A stretch of DNA of 64,000 nt, from NCBI GenBank assembly GCA_965243335.1, contig OZ251545.1:4402001-4466000 (forward strand). The letters run 5' to 3'. How positions within the stretch are numbered: the first letter of the stretch is position 1; each line of letters begins with the position of its first letter. The position numbers were made by a program, and so were the translations under genes. Origin of the DNA: JAJDXW01 sp965243335. GTDB taxonomy: Bacteria; Pseudomonadota; Gammaproteobacteria; HK1. This document shows, piece after piece, positions 43,689-51,861 of this stretch. The notes below the pieces were generated by a model. The model ran no database searches. It was not told where the DNA came from and saw only the letters and a list, made by a program, of their open reading frames with translations.

Positions 43689-44300
43689 TCATGAGGAGTT
43701 CGCCCGCCTCATGGGCCGGCTCAGGTCGTATGGGCAGTCCTTGCGGTAACGAAAGGCGGTTTCAATCAGGAACTCGAGCGTTCTCCCATTTATCCTGCTC
43801 CATGGAACGACCGAGATCCTGACGTCCGGCTTCACAAGGTTGTCGATGATCCGATCAGGCATGTATGGATACCGACGCTCGTACTCCGTCCTTTCTTCGA
43901 TATGCGTCCATGACGCAACGTCCGGATACAACAGCCTCCTTTCTTCTTCTCCATGAGCTGCATGAAATTGACCTTCAGAAATCCCCGGAAGGTTGATGAC
44001 CACCATCCCCGATCGCCTGTTCACCGACCCGTCGTACATGCTCGAATGAATTTCCCAATCGACATGTTTGCGGCGCCTCGTCTCTCTTCCGACCAATACG
44101 ACGGTGACCGTCGAGTCCCTGAGATACCGGTCCCTGATCTCGCGCCGGATCCTCTGATCGGTCCAGTCGTCGGGAATGTCGCCCGTGTCGACGGATCGAT
44201 CCACGAATATGGAATACTGTTCTCCGAACTTGACCAGCTCTTCCTTGTACCACTGATCGTTATCGTGATGATGGCTGATGAATACTTTATGGACTGTCAG
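43689..44300 (-). CDS. TIR-like (DUF1863/ThsB-type) domain protein
   Basis: About 203 residues. N-terminal HKVFISHHHDNDQWYKEEL, then DRYLRDSTVTVVLVGRET and KHVDWEIHSSMYDGSVN followed by GMVVINLP. These are hallmarks of the MTH538/DUF1863 TIR-like fold used by ThsB of Thoeris to make an NAD-derived signal; the Glu in VDWEI is the expected acidic active-site residue. The start is uncertain: the frame has no ATG, GTG or TTG at the right place. CTG 44300, directly after GGCGAAGGAG, fits the family N-terminus, and ATG 44405 is the next choice. Third gene of the operon, overlapping the SLOG gene end. Confidence 0.82.
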   Translation of the reverse strand: MTVHKVFISHHHDNDQWYKEELVKFGEQYSIFVDRSVDTGDIPDDWTDQRIRREIRDRYLRDSTVTVVLVGRETRRRKHVDWEIHSSMYDGSVNRRSGMVVINLPGISEGQFHAAHGEEERRLLYPDVASWTHIEERTEYERRYPYMPDRIIDNLVKPDVRISVVPWSRINGRTLEFLIETAFRYRKDCPYDLSRPMRRANSS

Positions 44301-45114
44301 CTCCTTCGCCGAGGATTTTTCGAAGACCGCGGGACACGAGGGCGACCGCCTCCTGGATATGAGGGGTCCGGGCCAGGACGACGTTCTCCTCCCGGGAAAG
44401 ACCATTGTGGAGGTCGTCCGCCGAATACTTGCGAAAGCACGGGCGCCCCTCCCACTCCTCTCGCGAACCTGCCCAACGCTTGGCGAGGCCGAGCGTCTCC
44501 GCCATGTCGCGAGCACACCCGCCGAATCCGCCAAGCAGGAAGGTTGGCTGCCCCCTCTCGAGAGAGAGGGATGCCTCCTCGGCGACCCCGGGCATTGCTC
44601 CCCTGTAGCCCTCGACCCTGCCGCCGAGAACGATCCGCGCCTGAATGTCGTGGCACATGGCGATCCGCATTGCCGTCAGGCCCTTCGTCCACTCTTCCTC
44701 ATGCGGATCGCGCCCAGGCAGCTTCAATCGACGTTCCCGCGCAAGACGTGCGCCGTCCAGCGTGAGGAAGACCAGGCGAACGGCGGGTTCGTGTTCAGCC
44801 GAGAACGTCGCAAGCTCGTCCGACGTCATCCGGATATGCACCGGCCAAGCCAGGTAATCGGTGATGGCGATGGTTCCTCGGTGCCGAGGATGATTTCCAT
44901 AGCGCCCCACCAGCTCGGCCAGGAGCTCCGTGAATCCGTGTTGCCGCAGATCCCCGCCGTACACCAGACTCCTTCCCGAGGCCAGCAGATGCAGCGCAAT
45001 CTCGGCCATGGCATCGCGCAAGTGCCCGTCGCTCAGCCCCAAAGCCTTCAAGTCGGGGCTCTCCGAGACCGAGATCCCGACCGCGGGGGTTGTCTCGGTG
45101 TGGGACGAGGTCAT
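44287..45114 (-). CDS. SLOG-domain nucleotide-sensor protein (TIR-associated, TPALS-like)
   Basis: 275 residues. The first third is a Rossmann-like SLOG domain: VGISVSESPDL (12-22), HLLASGRSLVYGGDLRQHGF (42-61), then AITDYLAWPVHI. Later segments: ARIVLGGRVEGYRGAMPG (159-176) and TFLLGGFGGCARDM (191-204), two more glycine loops of the family that associates with TIR and PNP genes. SLOG domains bind NAD- or nucleotide-derived ligands, as in ThsA. Here no SIR2 domain is attached. ATG 45114 overlaps the TIR stop (ATGA) with GGAGGA upstream. Predicted to be the ligand sensor of the three-gene system. Confidence 0.83.
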   Translation of the reverse strand: MTSSHTETTPAVGISVSESPDLKALGLSDGHLRDAMAEIALHLLASGRSLVYGGDLRQHGFTELLAELVGRYGNHPRHRGTIAITDYLAWPVHIRMTSDELATFSAEHEPAVRLVFLTLDGARLARERRLKLPGRDPHEEEWTKGLTAMRIAMCHDIQARIVLGGRVEGYRGAMPGVAEEASLSLERGQPTFLLGGFGGCARDMAETLGLAKRWAGSREEWEGRPCFRKYSADDLHNGLSREENVVLARTPHIQEAVALVSRGLRKILGEGADSP

Positions 45115-46316
45115 CGTCGTTCCTCCAGCCAGTCCGTCAAGGTCCGCAACCGCGCCCTCGGCGAGATCGCCCTGAACAGCCGTTCCTCGTCGGCGCTCAG
45201 CATCGGCTCGGGATATACGATCGTCGGAGCCGGCTCCTCCCTGCCTGACGGCACTGCCGCCAATGCGATCAACTCGGGCGGTCGTGCCGTGAACAGGACG
45301 CCCGGAGAATCCGGGAGATATGATCTGACGCGGCAACGCCACAACCAGGTTCGAAAGATCTCGTCCATGAGGCAGCTCGCAATCGTTGCGATTCTGTCCG
45401 TTCGGCCCGGTTCCATACGAACGACGGGCACGTTGCCCAGATAAGGCATTCCACGTGGATCGACGTCCTGCAGACAGTCGACGACTATCATCGGCGCCAA
45501 GCGACGTTTCGCCTCGATGACTTCGCGCCGGCACCATTCGCGCGAAGAGTACGAATCGGTACGCACCGCCACGACCGCGCCGCCCGCGCCGATTTGGTGC
45601 AGCAGGACCTCATCGAATGGCAGTCCGGGCGGGACGTCATGGAAATCGAAGAAGCTTTCCAACGGACTGTGCGCATGGATCCAGTCGCGAATACTGCGGG
45701 CCACCGATCCGCCGCGGTCGTCATGCTTCGAGTGGCTGAGGAAGACCTGAATCCTGTCCATATAGCGGCCAAGCGGCGTTTCCCTGTCATCCGTGCTTCC
45801 AGGGTGATCCAGGCGATATCGGAGCATTCGGCAGAATTCGTGCATCAGGTCCGACATCAGCCGTCGGGTCCGATCCGTGCTGGAGCCGTCCCATTCGTCC
45901 CATCGCAGCGCCTGCTGCGTGACCCCTGATTCAAGCCCCCGACGATCCATCGTCACTGGAAAAAAGCTGGCGGGGATTCCTTTCTCGTGCGCGGCTTGCG
46001 CGATGCCGCGTACATAATTGGCCCACTCGCAGTCGTCAACCAGCGTCGACTCCGCGAGCACAACGACAGCCGTAAACTCCGCGTCTTCCCAGTCTATCGG
46101 CAAAGGCGTGCGGGCGCCCGGTACGGGTTCGCTGCGCTCAAGAACGCTCATTCCGCGCCCCTCCACGACGGACCGGTAGAGATCGCGGCCAAAGTGTCTG
46201 CGTAGCCGATCCGCAATAGCCCGGCCTCCTCGATACGAGGGATGCCACATCACGTACAGCGCGAAGATTGGGCGTGTCGTCATCTCCATGGCGCTACCGA
46301 TACCGTCATCGGCCAT
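45111..46316 (-). CDS. Two-domain TIR protein with predicted NADase site
   Basis: About 401 residues. Residues ~14-170 form a divergent TIR-like domain (FALYVMWHPSYRGG, VVVLAESTLVDD). Residues ~188-330 form a canonical TIR: strand RIQVFLSHSKHDD, BB-loop FFDFHDVPPG (222-231), and catalytic Glu 265 in SSREWCRREVIEAK. A C-terminal tail with charged helices follows. The WCRRE glutamate predicts NAD+ hydrolase activity. First gene of the operon. Start is uncertain among ATGs 46316, 46289 and 46283. GC content is distinctly below that of the flanking metabolic genes. Confidence 0.83.
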   Translation of the reverse strand: MADDGIGSAMEMTTRPIFALYVMWHPSYRGGRAIADRLRRHFGRDLYRSVVEGRGMSVLERSEPVPGARTPLPIDWEDAEFTAVVVLAESTLVDDCEWANYVRGIAQAAHEKGIPASFFPVTMDRRGLESGVTQQALRWDEWDGSSTDRTRRLMSDLMHEFCRMLRYRLDHPGSTDDRETPLGRYMDRIQVFLSHSKHDDRGGSVARSIRDWIHAHSPLESFFDFHDVPPGLPFDEVLLHQIGAGGAVVAVRTDSYSSREWCRREVIEAKRRLAPMIVVDCLQDVDPRGMPYLGNVPVVRMEPGRTDRIATIASCLMDEIFRTWLWRCRVRSYLPDSPGVLFTARPPELIALAAVPSGREEPAPTIVYPEPMLSADEERLFRAISPRARLRTLTDWLEERR

Positions 46317-46991
46317 TGTACCGCCGCTCGAAGCACGAGCTCCCCGCGAGGCATCCATCGGCGAGCGCCGATCGGACCGCCTGCCCGGCAACCTGAAGAC
46401 CAGCCATATGATGCTGGTTCACAGGAGTACGGGAGGGAGGGGTCACGGGCGCGTGGGCGCCGCGCATGGCTCGAACCCTCCGCCTCTGCCCGTCGCGACG
46501 CGGGTCGGCGCGCTGTGCGGACCCTGGCCGACGGAGGCCGAAACCCGTTGGCGGACCTCGCGCGGGGCTTGGATGACGGGTCGTCCCTCACGGCGATGCG
46601 ACCTTGGGTCACGCGAGTTCACGGCACGGGGCCTCCGTACTCCGGTTTCGGTGTGCCCTGCATCTTACTACGCGCCAAGCCGTCGGCGGGGAGCGTCGCG
46701 CGCGGCGAACCGGTGCCGGCCTTCGTACGCGGCTTCGATGCCGGCGCCGTTCCTCCTCGAGGGTCGCGAAGGAGCTCTCCGCCGCGGCGTGATCCAGGCC
46801 GCCGCAGCACCATGCTCCTTCATGCGGGCGAGACACGAGCGTTCCCAGGATGCCCGCGTCCACGGGACGCGCCATGTCCTGGGATTCCCCCCGGCCCGCG
46901 GTCTCCCGACGCGAAGCTTCGCCGGGGCGCCCGCGTTGTCAAGGCGCCCTACGGCCCCTCCTGCCGCGGCGCGCCTCGGCCGCGGTTCCGG
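46317..46991. other. Long intergenic region upstream of the TIR operon, with R1 half-copy
   Basis: 675 bp with no convincing gene on either strand. A right half of R1 (ATGCGGGCGAGACACGAGCG and then TTCCCAGGA) lies at 46822-46850. The TIR operon promoter should be in the part nearest 46317. The rest may be decayed coding DNA, but no family was recognised. Confidence 0.45.
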
Positions 46992-48287
46992 TCAGAGCCG
47001 GTCGCGCAGGGTGTAGTAGAGCATCCCGAGGACCAGCAGCGGGTGGCGGAGCCGCCGGCCTCCGGGGAACGGCCGATGCCGCAGGCCCGCCAGCACGTCG
47101 AAGCGCTCGGCGGTTCCCGCCGCCGCCTCCGCGAGGAGCTTCCCCGCGATCTGGGTCAGGGCCACCCCATGCCCCGAGAACCCGTGGGCGAAGAAGCCGT
47201 TCGGGGCGATCCGCCCCACGTGCGGCAGGCGGCTCCTGGTGATCGCGAGACGCCCGCTCCACGCATGGTCGATCCCGACGTCCGCGAGCTGGGGAAAGAC
47301 CCGGAGCATGTAGCGGCGAACGAACGCCCCGGGGTCGGCGAGGGGCCGGTCGGACCAGGTCTCGCCGCCGCCGAACACGAGCCGGTGGTCAGGCGTGCAG
47401 CGGTAGTAGTCCACCACGAAGCTGGTCGAGTGGACGCACGCCCCGCTTCTGATGAGGGCGCGGGCGCGCCGCTCCCCGAGGGGTTCGGTGGCGAGCTGGT
47501 GGCTGACGATCGGCATGATCCAGGGCTCGATCCCCGGCTCCAGGCGCCCGAGGTAGGCGTTGCCCGCGAGGACGACGTGTTCCGCCTCCACGACCCCGCG
47601 CGCGGCGGCGGCCTCGGCCGGGCGTCCCCACCGGACCCGCTCGACGCGCGAGCCCTCGAAGATCCGGGCGCCGGCCCCCTCCGCGGCGGCGGCCGTCCCG
47701 AGCACGAGGCGCAGGGGGTCCAGGTGCCCGCCGCCCGTGTCCATCCGGCCCCCGGCGTAGCGGTCGCTCGCGACCTCCTCCCGGATCTCCGCCCGCGACA
47801 GCACCCGGTACCCGCGGTAGCCGAAGCGGCGGCGGCAGAACTCCGTCTCGCTCTCGATCCACCCCAGGTGGCGCTCGCGTGTGGACGCGAGCAGGTTGCC
47901 CGGCCGCCAGCCGCAGTCGATGCCGTGCCGGGCGATGCGGTCCGCGATGATCGCCTTCGCCTCCTCGCAGAGCGCCCACACGGCCTCGGCGCGCGCCGGG
48001 CCGATGGTCCGTTCGAGGTCGTCCATCGACTCGCGCATCCCGCTCCCCACCTGCCCTCCGTTGCGCCCGCTCGCCCCCCATCCCACCTGCTTCGCCTCGA
48101 GCACGACGACCGAGTACCCCCGCTCCGCGAGGTGCAGGGCGGCGGAGACCCCGGTGAAGCCGGCGCCGACGACGCACACGTCCGCCCTCTCGCGCCCCGC
48201 GAGCGCAGGGCGGCGCTCGCGCCCCGGCGCGGCGGCGGCGTAGCAGGAGTCGGCCCGCTCGGAGCCGGAAGGCGGGGGGCTGGCCAT
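46992..48287 (-). CDS. FAD-dependent amine/amino-acid oxidase (DAO, PuuB/OrdL-like)
   Basis: 431 residues. FAD motif VCVVGAGFTGVSAALHLAERG (about 41-61), then WGASGRNGGQVGSGM, the signature of the gamma-glutamylputrescine oxidase group, and C-terminal GFSGHGVALTQIAGK. It would oxidise a primary or secondary amine to aldehyde with H2O2. It follows a second flavin amine oxidase 117 bp upstream in the same direction, suggesting a polyamine-type pathway, attached to the end of the heme operon. Confidence 0.9.
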   Translation of the reverse strand: MASPPPSGSERADSCYAAAAPGRERRPALAGRERADVCVVGAGFTGVSAALHLAERGYSVVVLEAKQVGWGASGRNGGQVGSGMRESMDDLERTIGPARAEAVWALCEEAKAIIADRIARHGIDCGWRPGNLLASTRERHLGWIESETEFCRRRFGYRGYRVLSRAEIREEVASDRYAGGRMDTGGGHLDPLRLVLGTAAAAEGAGARIFEGSRVERVRWGRPAEAAAARGVVEAEHVVLAGNAYLGRLEPGIEPWIMPIVSHQLATEPLGERRARALIRSGACVHSTSFVVDYYRCTPDHRLVFGGGETWSDRPLADPGAFVRRYMLRVFPQLADVGIDHAWSGRLAITRSRLPHVGRIAPNGFFAHGFSGHGVALTQIAGKLLAEAAAGTAERFDVLAGLRHRPFPGGRRLRHPLLVLGMLYYTLRDRL

Positions 48288-48403
48288 CGGCTTGCCTATC
48301 GAATTACGGGGAACGGCCGTCGATCGTCTTCGACGCTCCGGGTGAACCGTTCGGCAACGGCGCCCCTGCCCGCCCGCTCGCGATCGGGCAGGGGGGACCG
48401 GGG

Positions 48404-49777
48404 TCAGGCGGCGAGGATATCGCGGGCGGCCTCCTCGCCCGACTCCATCGCTCCCTCCATGCCCCGGGCGGTGCGCGCCAGGTGCTCGCCGCAGAGGCGC
48501 AGCGGGCCGTGCGGGCGGCCCATGCCGGCCGCGAGCCGGTTGACCTCCCCCGGGCGGAACCACGCCCATCCCCCCCGCGCGAAGGGGTCCTGGCCCCAGG
48601 CCCGGAGGCCGACGAACTCGAGCTGGCCCCGCGCGGCGGGCCGCGCCGCCTCGATCGCCTCGCGCACCGCGCGCCCCGCCTCCGCCTCCGGCAGCGCGTC
48701 CAGCCGGCGCGCGCCCGGCCCCATCACCCACGCGGCGAAGCCGGTGACCTCCGCGGGGTCTTCGCGGCTCCGGTGCGCGGCCACCATGCCCGCGGGCCCG
48801 TTCGTGAACATGCTCGGCTGGTAGCCGTCCCGCTCCCAGAAGCGCGACCGGGGGGCGAAGTAGAGCTGGGTCACGGGCTGGGACCCGAGACCGCGGACCG
48901 CCTCCGCCTGCCGGCCCGCGAACGGAGGGTCGATCGCGACCTTGCGCAACGCGCCGAACGGCAGCGAGCAGACGACGTGCGGCGCGCGGTAGACGGCCCC
49001 GTCCGCGCAGCGGACCTCGGCCCCCCCGCGCCGGCCGCACGTGATCGCGGCGGCGGTCCGGCCGAAGTGGACCTCGCCCGCGAGCGCCCCGGCCATCGCC
49101 TCCGGGATGCGCTGCACCCCGTCCCGCGCCGTGTAGCCGAGGACCCCTTCCGGCGCGAGCCGGCGCTGCGCCGACTGGAACGCGGCCCGGAAGAACACGA
49201 GCAGGGCCGAGGCACCGCGGGCGTCGTCGCCGAAGGCGGGGTTCATCCCGTACCCGAGCCGGATGGCCGCCTCGCCGAACCCGAGGCGGGAGAGCCAGTC
49301 ATGCACCGGGACGTCGTGCGCCGCGAACCGGGGGTCGAGCCACTCGCCGGGCGACGGGAGGGGGTTCTCCCGCACCGCGAGCGCCCGGTGGCACGTCCAC
49401 GGCATGAGGGTCCGGTGCTCGCCGGGGAACGGGTTGCGCGGGTGGTCCGGCCACTCCGACTGCCGGATGATCTCCCCGTCGAGCACCAGCTCCTGCTCGC
49501 GGAAGAACGCGAGCATCGGGGTCACGTCCACGAGCTCGACCCCGAGGCGGCCGGCGGCGGCGATGACCCGGCGGTAGCCCGCCCCGATGTAGGCCCCCCC
49601 CGCCTCCCGGCGGTGGCCGGGGCGCTCCATCGAGTGGACGCGCCCGCCCACCCGCTCCCGCGCTTCGACCACCTGCACGCGCGCGCCGCGGGCTTCGAGG
49701 CGGAGGGCGGCGGCAAGGCCGGAGAGCCCGGCGCCGATGACCACGACGTCGTTCCGGGACCGGGGCGGGGCGGCCAC
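48404..49777 (-). CDS. Flavin monoamine oxidase-type FAD protein
   Basis: 457 residues. FAD motif VVVIGAGLSGLAAALRLEARG, then VEARERVGGRVHSM, middle RGASALLVFFRAAF, and C-terminal LCGEHLARTARGMEGAMESG. These are MAO/amine-oxidase features. HemY/CgoX-type porphyrinogen oxidases share the fold, and its position after hemH makes that worth considering, but the C-terminal motif fits amine oxidase better. GTG start; ribosome site weak. Confidence 0.85.
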   Translation of the reverse strand: MAAPPRSRNDVVVIGAGLSGLAAALRLEARGARVQVVEARERVGGRVHSMERPGHRREAGGAYIGAGYRRVIAAAGRLGVELVDVTPMLAFFREQELVLDGEIIRQSEWPDHPRNPFPGEHRTLMPWTCHRALAVRENPLPSPGEWLDPRFAAHDVPVHDWLSRLGFGEAAIRLGYGMNPAFGDDARGASALLVFFRAAFQSAQRRLAPEGVLGYTARDGVQRIPEAMAGALAGEVHFGRTAAAITCGRRGGAEVRCADGAVYRAPHVVCSLPFGALRKVAIDPPFAGRQAEAVRGLGSQPVTQLYFAPRSRFWERDGYQPSMFTNGPAGMVAAHRSREDPAEVTGFAAWVMGPGARRLDALPEAEAGRAVREAIEAARPAARGQLEFVGLRAWGQDPFARGGWAWFRPGEVNRLAAGMGRPHGPLRLCGEHLARTARGMEGAMESGEEAARDILAA

Positions 49778-49945
49778 GGGTCAGCCGGGCCGCCGGAGGC
49801 GGGATCGCCGGAAGCCGGAACGGCCCGGGGCGGACCGGCGGGGGGCGGAACGACGGAGGGGGCGCCGCGGGACAACGTACCGCCGCCGCCGTCGCCGCGG
49901 CCCGCGGGCCGTCGCGCCGGACCCGGGCAAGCTCGGTACCCCGCG

Positions 49946-51034
49946 CTACCCGGGCGGAAGGGGCGGGCCGCAGAGGGCCGGCGCGGGAGGGCCCGGACGG
50001 CCGGAGGGGCAGCAGCCCGGGGGGCAGTAGTCGTGGCTCGGCCCCTTCGCGCCGAGCGCGGCCCGCTCCGCGCTCCCGGCAGACCGCTCGCGGACGAGGT
50101 CGCGGACCATGCCGACGAACTCGGGATGGGTCCCGACGGTGGCGGCCCGGACCATGCCGAGGCCCAGCGCGTCCGCCCGCTCCTTCGCCTGGACGTCGAG
50201 GTCGAAGACGACCTCCATGTGGTCGCAGACGAAGCCGACGGGCGCGACCACGACGTCCGTCGCCCCGCGCGCCTTCTCCTCCGCGAGCGCTTCCCGCACG
50301 TCCGGGCCGAGCCATTCGTCGGCGCCGTAGCGCGCGTTCCGGCTCTGGTAGACGAGCCGCCGGCGGGCGGGGGGCCGGTCCAGGCCGGCCGCCACCAGGC
50401 GGCAGGTTTCGCGAAGCTGCTCCACGTAGGGCGCCTGGCGGGCGGCGGACTCCGGGAGGCTGTGGGCGGTGAAGAGGATCGGCGCGCCGCGCCGCCGCTC
50501 CTCGGGGAGCCGGGATCGCGCCTCCGCGACCCGCTCGGTCAGGGCGGCGATGAAGCCCGGGTGGTTGTAGCCGTGGCGGAGCTTGTCGATGGCCGGCGGC
50601 CGGCGGAGCCCCTGGACCGCCCGGTAGAGGTCCTCGCGGTACTTGCGGCAGCCGTTGTAGGAGCCGAAGGCGCTCGTCACGAACGCGGCGGCGCGCTCGA
50701 CCCCGTCCGCCTCCATCCGCCGCAGGGTGTCCGGGAGCAGGGGGCGCCAGTTGCGGTTGCCCCAGTAGACGGGGAGCGCCGGCCCGCGGCGGGCCAGGTC
50801 CTCGCGCACCGCCGCGACCAGCGCGCGGGTATGGGCGTTGATGGGGCTCACCCCGCCGAACCGCTCGTAGCGGGCGGCGATGCGCCGCCGCGCCGCGTCC
50901 GGCAGGCGCACGCCGTCCAGCACGTTGTCGAGGAAGGGCATGACGTCCGCCATGCCCTCCGGGCCGCCGAAGGAGACGACGAGGAGGGCGTCGTACCGGC
51001 GGGGGCTGTCGTCGAAGAGCCGGTCGGCGCTCAC
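49946..51034 (-). CDS. hemH: Ferrochelatase (coproporphyrin ferrochelatase-like, Cys-rich tail)
   Basis: 362 residues. Ferrochelatase motifs: VSFGGPEGMADVMPFL, RYERFGGVSPIN, VTSAFGSYNGCRKYREDL, metal-site His in LFTAHSLPESA, and APVGFVCDHMEVVFDLD with the catalytic Glu. The C-terminus carries CPPGCC, a Cys cluster resembling the [2Fe-2S]-type tail of actinobacterial enzymes. GTG start overlaps the hemQ stop (GTGA), tying it to HemQ: in the coproporphyrin pathway this enzyme inserts iron and HemQ then decarboxylates coproheme. Confidence 0.93.
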   Translation of the reverse strand: MSADRLFDDSPRRYDALLVVSFGGPEGMADVMPFLDNVLDGVRLPDAARRRIAARYERFGGVSPINAHTRALVAAVREDLARRGPALPVYWGNRNWRPLLPDTLRRMEADGVERAAAFVTSAFGSYNGCRKYREDLYRAVQGLRRPPAIDKLRHGYNHPGFIAALTERVAEARSRLPEERRRGAPILFTAHSLPESAARQAPYVEQLRETCRLVAAGLDRPPARRRLVYQSRNARYGADEWLGPDVREALAEEKARGATDVVVAPVGFVCDHMEVVFDLDVQAKERADALGLGMVRAATVGTHPEFVGMVRDLVRERSAGSAERAALGAKGPSHDYCPPGCCPSGRPGPPAPALCGPPLPPG

Positions 51035-51789
51035 GGGCCGGCGGGCCGCCCCCTCCCCCGCCATGCCGCCCGGCCCACGAAGAACGGCCCGAGGCTCTCC
51101 AGGTACCGGGAGGTCTGCTCCGTGCCCCGCATCGCCTGGACGACGGAGGAGAGGGGGAAGAGGTCCGCGCCGAGCAGGCCGATGACGAAGTCGTTGTCGT
51201 TCCGGTCGAGGCCGTGGCAGGCGAGCCGGACGTCGAGGGCGAGCCCGGCGGCGCCGTAGCGGCGGCCGAGCGACCCGTGCTCGGCGAGGATGCGCCGCTG
51301 GTCGGCGGCCGGGAGCGTCGCGAAGCTCTTGGCGCGCCGCAGCGGATACCACACCGCCCAGCGGAGCGCCGGGTGGGTGATGCGGGAGATCGGCCGCTCG
51401 AACAGCACGTGCCCGAGGTCCGGCTCGTAGCCGATCGAGTAGGTCCGCCCGAGCATGTCGAGGTCCGGCTTTCGCTCCATGGAATCGAAGGGGGGCGCGC
51501 GGAGGAGGTCCCGGAAACCGGTGACGAAGTAGTCCGGGTCCTCGCTCGCGGCGACGAGCCCGATCCCGTGCGGATCGTGGGCGTCGAGATAGAGCGCCCC
51601 GGTGACCCGCCCGCGCTCGAGCGCGCCGGCCGCCGCGCCCGCGTCGCGGCAGCCCCCCCAGGCGGTGAACTTCACGAACAGCCGGCGGTCGAGGGAGGCC
51701 CGCTCGCCATCGCCGTCGCGGGCGCCCTTCTCGGCGAGGTCGGGCGCGGCCGGCGCGCCGCGCGCGGTTCGTTCTTCGGTGTCGCTCAT
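51031..51789 (-). CDS. hemQ: Chlorite dismutase-family coproheme decarboxylase (HemQ/ChdC candidate)
   Basis: 252 residues of chlorite-dismutase fold. Domain 1 begins RRLFVKFTAWGG; domain 2 contains WYPLRRAKSFATLP, the proximal-His segment ILAEHGSLGRRYG, then NDNDFVIGLLG and QTSRYLESLGPFF. Genes of this family next to ferrochelatase are coproheme decarboxylases. A pure chlorite dismutase is less likely, given the heme operon and no perchlorate genes. Disordered ~35-residue N-terminus. GAAGGAGAG precedes the ATG. Confidence 0.88.
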   Translation of the reverse strand: MSDTEERTARGAPAAPDLAEKGARDGDGERASLDRRLFVKFTAWGGCRDAGAAAGALERGRVTGALYLDAHDPHGIGLVAASEDPDYFVTGFRDLLRAPPFDSMERKPDLDMLGRTYSIGYEPDLGHVLFERPISRITHPALRWAVWYPLRRAKSFATLPAADQRRILAEHGSLGRRYGAAGLALDVRLACHGLDRNDNDFVIGLLGADLFPLSSVVQAMRGTEQTSRYLESLGPFFVGRAAWRGRGRPAGP

Positions 51790-51861
51790 CTCTCCTTCGA
51801 CCGGCGGGGCGGCCCGCGAGGCGGCGTCCCGTCCTTCCCGGTCCAGCGGGATCAGCCAGCG

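Noticed and set aside
46317..46991. Additional fourth gene of the TIR operon
   Set aside because: No frame on either strand has protein-like composition or a plausible start with ribosome site; part of the region is R1 repeat debris.
48404..49777. Calling this gene protoporphyrinogen or coproporphyrinogen oxidase (hemY/cgoX)
   Set aside because: Position suggests it, but the C-terminal L-C-G-E-H motif and general pattern fit monoamine oxidase-type proteins.
51031..51789. Calling this gene chlorite dismutase
   Set aside because: It overlaps ferrochelatase within a heme operon and no perchlorate respiration gene is near; coproheme decarboxylase is the better reading.
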